Part shown: one piece after another, positions 59,658 through 64,000 of the stretch
How the letters are laid out: every line of letters begins with the position of its first letter
Numbering within the stretch: position 1 is the first letter of the stretch
Origin: Saprospiraceae bacterium
Lineage (GTDB): Bacteria; Bacteroidota; Bacteroidia; Chitinophagales; Saprospiraceae
DNA: 64,000 nt
Direction of reading: 5' to 3'
NCBI GenBank assembly: GCA_016714785.1
Contig: JADKCC010000025.1
Coordinates: 62,001 to 126,000, forward strand
Translations under genes and position numbers: made by a program
Notes under the pieces: model-generated
Databases searched by the model: none
The model's input: the letters and a program-made list of their open reading frames with translations, nothing else
Told to the model about the DNA's origin: nothing

Positions 59658-62600
59658 ATGAAAAACAAATTTTTATTCTTTAATAGCAGGTGGGAGAGGA
59701 ATTTAATTCTGACTTTTATTTTTGGTATTAGTATTTTGGATATGTATGCTCAAGATTGTGCCAATGAAACCTTAGGTCAAGTTTTTAATCAAACATCAGG
59801 TACAAGGTCTGGGTGTGTTGATGTTACTGGATATGGTGCAAGTTATGTAATACCAGTAGCGGTTCACGTATTAAAAGACAATCATGGAGATGGTAATTGG
59901 CCTCCAGATAATATTGTTCAAGATATGTTAGATAATGCAAATACTTATCTTGCACCACATTTTATGTTGGTTCCTATTTCTGATCCTAATAATTGTGGAG
60001 CAATAGCATTTAGACCAACAGCAATTAGGCATAGTATTTCGGGAGAAGTAAATAGTCAATTAGATGTGAAGGACCTTAGTAGAGTAGATCCTTCAGTGGT
60101 TTGTAATATATGGTTAGTAAGAGATGTAATTAATGGTGATGGGTTTGCATACAATCCTAGAGGCAGTGGAATAAATGCTGCTTTGGATGGTATTGTAGTA
60201 GATAAAGACAGTTTATACACTACAACATTAGCACATGAAGTAGGCCATTATTTAGGGTTGCACCATGTTTGGGGCCCAGATGAAGGAAATTCAACAAACT
60301 GTTATGCCCCTGCAGATGCATGTAGTTATGGTGATGAAGTTGCTGATACCCCAAGAAGTTTTAGAAGGTTTCCTTTTCCTAATTCAGACTGTAGTTACTC
60401 AAACTTAGAAACTATGCCGGAGGTAAATCGTTTTTTTTGTGTACATGGGGAACCTATACCTTGTGATAATATAATGGGATATAGTTCAGGTAGAAACGTT
60501 TTAACACAGGGCCAGAGAGATTTAATGATCAGTACCATAAATTTATATAGACCTAGTTTAGGTGCATACAGTAATGCTTGTTTAACATGTACAGACCCTT
60601 GTGTTCCTTGTTATTATGGCACGCCTCCTGTTGATCCTAGTACTAATCCAAATTACGATTTTTGTTCACCATGCCATGCTGCTCATGTACATCTGGATAT
60701 GACTTCCATTACAGGTATGATCAATATCACCCAGCCTACCTTGATAACGCAAGATCTCAATGTCCACGGTACTTTAAATGTAAATAGCGATTTATATGTA
60801 GCCCCAGGAAAGACTATTTATATAAATCAAGGTGGTAAAATTGTAGTAGGGAATCTAGGGCATATTACATCTTGTAGTGGTTTGTGGAATGGAATATATG
60901 CCTACAGGGGCACTATAGATATTAAGGAAGGTGGCACCATAAGCAAAGCTAATCTTGGTGTATATTCTTTGGAAGGACGATTGAATTGTGATTGGGCTTT
61001 CTTTTATGATAATGGAGATGATGTGCAACTCCAAGGCAATGCCCAGGCATCCTTTGCAAACTCTGCATTTATTGGGTCAAGAAATGCGGTACAACTTTAT
61101 GGTTTACCTAACTTAACCAATTTTTCAGGCTGTGACTTTGCATATCAATCAGGGTCTGCTATCCTTACCAATTATGGATCGACAATAAGTGTGGCACATA
61201 ATAATATATTTACAAATTGTGTTTATGCTATTTCTTTGGGTAATGTTTTTGGTACTGCTAGTAATAATTTTATAGGCAACTCTGAAACAGGCAACCAGTT
61301 TACCAATTGTTATAATGGCATTCGTAGCGTAAACGCTTCTTCTCTAATACGAAACAATAATTTTGACAATACTAGCTTCGGGCTAGTCATGAGAGGATTA
61401 AATGGATTTACTTCCCAAAGTAACTCCTACAGTGGCTCCAGCTATGCAGAGGCCATCGATGGCACAGGTACTGATTCAAATCAATCCTTTGGAAATGACT
61501 ATTCCTCCACTGAGGGGATTTATCCGCATAATTACAATGCAGGGTACAATTTTTATAACAATTGTTTCAATACACTTTGGTGGGATGTCAATGCGCTGGG
61601 CGTCATTAATTCGACACAATTTGGCCCAGGGGATAGAGCGGCAGGCAATTGTTTTACACACGGAGGAGTGACAGACTTTATATGCGAAACAAGCACCCCT
61701 GTAGCTTATGGTATCCCTAATACAGTGGCAGCTCCAGATTGTTTATTCCCAGATAATACAGGAGGATGGAATTATACAACATTTCCTAGTTCATTTGTAA
61801 CAACTGGTGAATGTGGAGCAAACTTCACATCAGAAAACCAATATGGCTACCTGATTCGTATGGGCTGTGATGAAAAGAAGTTAAAGAAAAGTACAGATAG
61901 CTTACGGTTGATTGTTAAAACTCTAAAAACAAAAAAAGAAAATGGGCCTTTGACAAAAGCAGAGCAGATTTTACTTGCTAAAACAGAACGACATCTTAGG
62001 TTTGCCATAGCGCAATGGGCTTGGTGCTTACGCAAAGAAGGCCGACGTAGAGAGTTGAAGGAATGGTATAAGGAATGGAGTAAGGAGTTTCCGAATGATA
62101 AGTATCTGGCACTTAAGATGGCAGAGGTTACTGCAGACATGGGCCAATACACACAATCAAAAGCCGAATTAGATTCTATAGCATTGCTTCATCCTATAGC
62201 TAGTGAAATATTGCAATCACTAAAGATGAGTATAGATGTGCTACAAGCCACGGCGCAGAGAAATTTGGCCATATCCGAAGGTAATACGATAGTATCAGAG
62301 ATACCTTCTTCAGAGAGCAAAATAGATGGAAGGTTTATCTCAGGCTATCAGTTGTCACCTGCCAATCATGAATTGCTCCGTCGTGTAGCGCATAGGATAG
62401 AGCCAGAAGCGGCTTATGGTAGAGCTTTATTGTCCTATCTAACAGGAGAAATGATAGACCCACCATCACTGATGCCTGTGGGCAATAGATCCAAGTCTAT
62501 TGGTTCAGTTGCTGCAGGTCTAGGAGAGATTTATAAAATGAATCCTAATCCTGCCGCCCAAGATGTCATCATAGAAATACAGCACCAAGAAAGGGATAAA

Positions 62601-62768
62601 CAATACCATTATACACTAAACAGTATTACAGGGAATATCATAGATCAAGGGCCAATCAATGGTTTGGCCAATCTCAATGTCTCTGTTATACCGAACGGTG
62701 TATATATAGTTCGTATTACCAAAGATAATTTGACTGTCGATATTAAGAAATTAATAATCCAAAAGTAA
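59658..62768 (+). CDS. M43 (pappalysin/cytophagalysin-type) metalloprotease with type IX sorting domain
   Basis: A 1,036-residue secreted protease. The signal peptide ends near residue 31 (MYAQ). The zinc site is HEVGHYLGLHH (His193, Glu194, His197, His203) with a Met-turn NIMGYS at Met273, the metzincin pattern of M43. From about 345 to 640 there is a right-handed beta-helix-like stretch rich in Asn and Gly (NLGVYSLEGRLNCDW, ALTN-type turns). Next come about 150 helical residues with TPR-like spacing (720-860). The type IX tail (MNPNPAAQDVIIEIQHQERD to VDIKKLIIQK) ends the protein. The downstream gene starts 1 bp after its stop. Confidence 0.88.
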   Translation: MKNKFLFFNSRWERNLILTFIFGISILDMYAQDCANETLGQVFNQTSGTRSGCVDVTGYGASYVIPVAVHVLKDNHGDGNWPPDNIVQDMLDNANTYLAPHFMLVPISDPNNCGAIAFRPTAIRHSISGEVNSQLDVKDLSRVDPSVVCNIWLVRDVINGDGFAYNPRGSGINAALDGIVVDKDSLYTTTLAHEVGHYLGLHHVWGPDEGNSTNCYAPADACSYGDEVADTPRSFRRFPFPNSDCSYSNLETMPEVNRFFCVHGEPIPCDNIMGYSSGRNVLTQGQRDLMISTINLYRPSLGAYSNACLTCTDPCVPCYYGTPPVDPSTNPNYDFCSPCHAAHVHLDMTSITGMINITQPTLITQDLNVHGTLNVNSDLYVAPGKTIYINQGGKIVVGNLGHITSCSGLWNGIYAYRGTIDIKEGGTISKANLGVYSLEGRLNCDWAFFYDNGDDVQLQGNAQASFANSAFIGSRNAVQLYGLPNLTNFSGCDFAYQSGSAILTNYGSTISVAHNNIFTNCVYAISLGNVFGTASNNFIGNSETGNQFTNCYNGIRSVNASSLIRNNNFDNTSFGLVMRGLNGFTSQSNSYSGSSYAEAIDGTGTDSNQSFGNDYSSTEGIYPHNYNAGYNFYNNCFNTLWWDVNALGVINSTQFGPGDRAAGNCFTHGGVTDFICETSTPVAYGIPNTVAAPDCLFPDNTGGWNYTTFPSSFVTTGECGANFTSENQYGYLIRMGCDEKKLKKSTDSLRLIVKTLKTKKENGPLTKAEQILLAKTERHLRFAIAQWAWCLRKEGRRRELKEWYKEWSKEFPNDKYLALKMAEVTADMGQYTQSKAELDSIALLHPIASEILQSLKMSIDVLQATAQRNLAISEGNTIVSEIPSSESKIDGRFISGYQLSPANHELLRRVAHRIEPEAAYGRALLSYLTGEMIDPPSLMPVGNRSKSIGSVAAGLGEIYKMNPNPAAQDVIIEIQHQERDKQYHYTLNSITGNIIDQGPINGLANLNVSVIPNGVYIVRITKDNLTVDIKKLIIQK

Positions 62769-62769
62769 G

Positions 62770-64000
62770 ATGGTCATAAAAGCAAGATTGTTTTTAACTC
62801 TAATGCTCAGCACAATTTTTGTGCTGAGCATTCAAGCTCAATATTATGTTCAAAAACTTTTGGATGATGAAGTTCAAAAAGGAGAATTATTATCTATCTC
62901 TCAGTCTGATGATCAGAAATTATTAATGCATCTAAGTATCGTTTATAATTCTGCCAATATATATTCTGATATTTTATTGAACGAATCAAATGGTAAATCT
63001 ATTTCTATCATCAAGGATTTTTATCCACCAGATCAATGGATGTACTTTTGGGGAAGATCTTTAAAATATGATAAGGAATTCTATTATGTTGGGACTAGAG
63101 ATATTTTTTTTGATAACACTAATATTGACTCTGTAGGATGGAGTTATCATGTTTTTGATAACATAGGCAATGAAATAATTAATAAGAAGTATTTAATTAA
63201 ACCTATTGGAAACACATTGGGATTTTGCCATGGTATTGAGGTTGTTAAAAATGGAGAAATTCTATTATGGGGAGAAAACCGTAATCCAAATTTGCCTCCA
63301 AACCTAAACGATCCACATATTTCATGGATTAGAATAAAAAAAGATGGAACATTTATAAGTGGTCCTCATTATTACAAACCACCTAGTATGATTGGATGGG
63401 CAATTCCAACCGACGCAACTTTGGATATAGATAGTAGCCTAGTGATAGTTTTAGACAACAAGGTGAAAGGAAAAGAAAAGTATGTATTGAAAATAAGAAG
63501 TGATGACACCGTTGAAGTCATGGTGCAAATCGACCTAACAAATAATGACGTTAACGATTACACGAAAGTAGAAGTGACTAAAAATGGACATTTTATTGTA
63601 ACAAATTATGACAAGGATTATTTTGAACTTCCTGTTTTGAACAGAATTGATAGAAATAATAACATCTTATGGAAATCAGCTTTTGAGATACCGTATGGAT
63701 GGCGTAATAACGTTTATAAACCAAATATCAGTAAAATATTTTTAAATCGAATTCGTGAGATTTCTAATGGAGATATTTTGGTTTGTGGTATAAATCATCA
63801 GATTGAAAGTTTCGAGGTTGATTCCCTGGGCACACAAAGACTGAAATCGGGATATACAGGATCATTTATGGCGAGATTTGCAGCTGATGGTCAGGTCAAA
63901 TGGGCTCATTTTTTAATTGATCCAGATGATACCGGTGGGTTAAATAAAATTAGACTCAACGATATCATTGAAATGGAAGATGGTAGTATCTTAGTAGGTG
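62770..64000 (+). CDS. Secreted protein of unknown function (3' end outside window)
   Basis: At least 410 residues. The signal peptide (LFLTLMLSTIFVLSIQAQ) is followed by beta-propeller-like repeats with no named family (FYYVGTRDIFFDNTNIDSVG, SFMARFAADGQVKWAHFLID). The start is 1 bp after the protease stop, so the two genes are co-transcribed. It probably also ends in a type IX tail, which lies outside. Confidence 0.75.
   Translation, partial: MVIKARLFLTLMLSTIFVLSIQAQYYVQKLLDDEVQKGELLSISQSDDQKLLMHLSIVYNSANIYSDILLNESNGKSISIIKDFYPPDQWMYFWGRSLKYDKEFYYVGTRDIFFDNTNIDSVGWSYHVFDNIGNEIINKKYLIKPIGNTLGFCHGIEVVKNGEILLWGENRNPNLPPNLNDPHISWIRIKKDGTFISGPHYYKPPSMIGWAIPTDATLDIDSSLVIVLDNKVKGKEKYVLKIRSDDTVEVMVQIDLTNNDVNDYTKVEVTKNGHFIVTNYDKDYFELPVLNRIDRNNNILWKSAFEIPYGWRNNVYKPNISKIFLNRIREISNGDILVCGINHQIESFEVDSLGTQRLKSGYTGSFMARFAADGQVKWAHFLIDPDDTGGLNKIRLNDIIEMEDGSILVG

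Overview
The window is one stretch of an AT-rich Bacteroidota chromosome, probably of the class Saprospiria. This rests on type IX secretion C-terminal domains, a ubiE-porT pair, TAnnTTTG-type promoter boxes, SusC/BtuB-like TonB receptors, PD40-amidohydrolase and VPS10-like proteins, a futalosine menaquinone gene (mqnC) and a bacterial kynurenine branch (kmo, haaO). The genus cannot be fixed from the sequence.

Layout. 1-8.5 kb: 3'-truncated recG (minus), an IS1182-family element with inverted repeats and a 5-bp target duplication, the 3' end of a beta-barrel gene, three periplasmic chaperone/PPIase genes and tRNA-Ala(GGC). 8.5-20.3 kb: housekeeping genes holA, aroC, a DCC protein, radA, a coiled-coil protein, asd, a lamin-tail/EEP-like/ElaA operon and serA. 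20.9-24.8 kb: a RelE-type toxin-antitoxin pair with a broken toxin and a large PD40-amidohydrolase with one frameshift. 25.0-37.3 kb: every gene is cut by many small indels, yet the protein families stay readable. They are a restriction-modification cassette (XRE regulator, C5-methyltransferase, DUF3883-like endonuclease, second C5-methyltransferase), ubiE, porT, a MarR regulator, a B12 riboswitch with btuB and a BtuG-like protein, a conserved hypothetical gene, two cyclophilins, ppgK and the 3' third of mqnC. 37.3-46.5 kb: mqnC, a propeller lipoprotein, lpxH, haaO, an Rpn-type nuclease gene, kmo, a lipoprotein and a VPS10/BNR protein. 46.5-48.5 kb: minisatellites, a 50-bp tandem repeat and one small membrane protein. 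48.5-51.2 kb: two type IX cargo genes with a second indel-rich patch. 51.2-55.2 kb: a RAYT transposase with REP-like palindromes, cytochrome c with a PQQ-type sugar dehydrogenase, an O-methyltransferase and a DMT transporter. 55.3-64 kb: an STN-type TonB receptor, a 1.8-kb repeat region carrying a copy of the receptor's 3' end, an M43 metalloprotease with a type IX tail, and a partial secreted protein.

The two indel-rich patches (about 24.99-37.31 kb and 49.23-50.64 kb) begin and end inside genes and hit core genes such as ubiE, porT and mqnC. I therefore read them mainly as unpolished sequence rather than true decay. Coordinates there mark the extent of recognisable homology.

The most interesting items are the four-gene restriction-modification cassette with a likely operator, the B12 uptake locus with an abrupt btuB/btuG junction, the RAYT/REP module with a 36-bp perfect palindrome, the repeat region with the duplicated receptor tail, and the IS copy that gives recG a new in-frame ATG.
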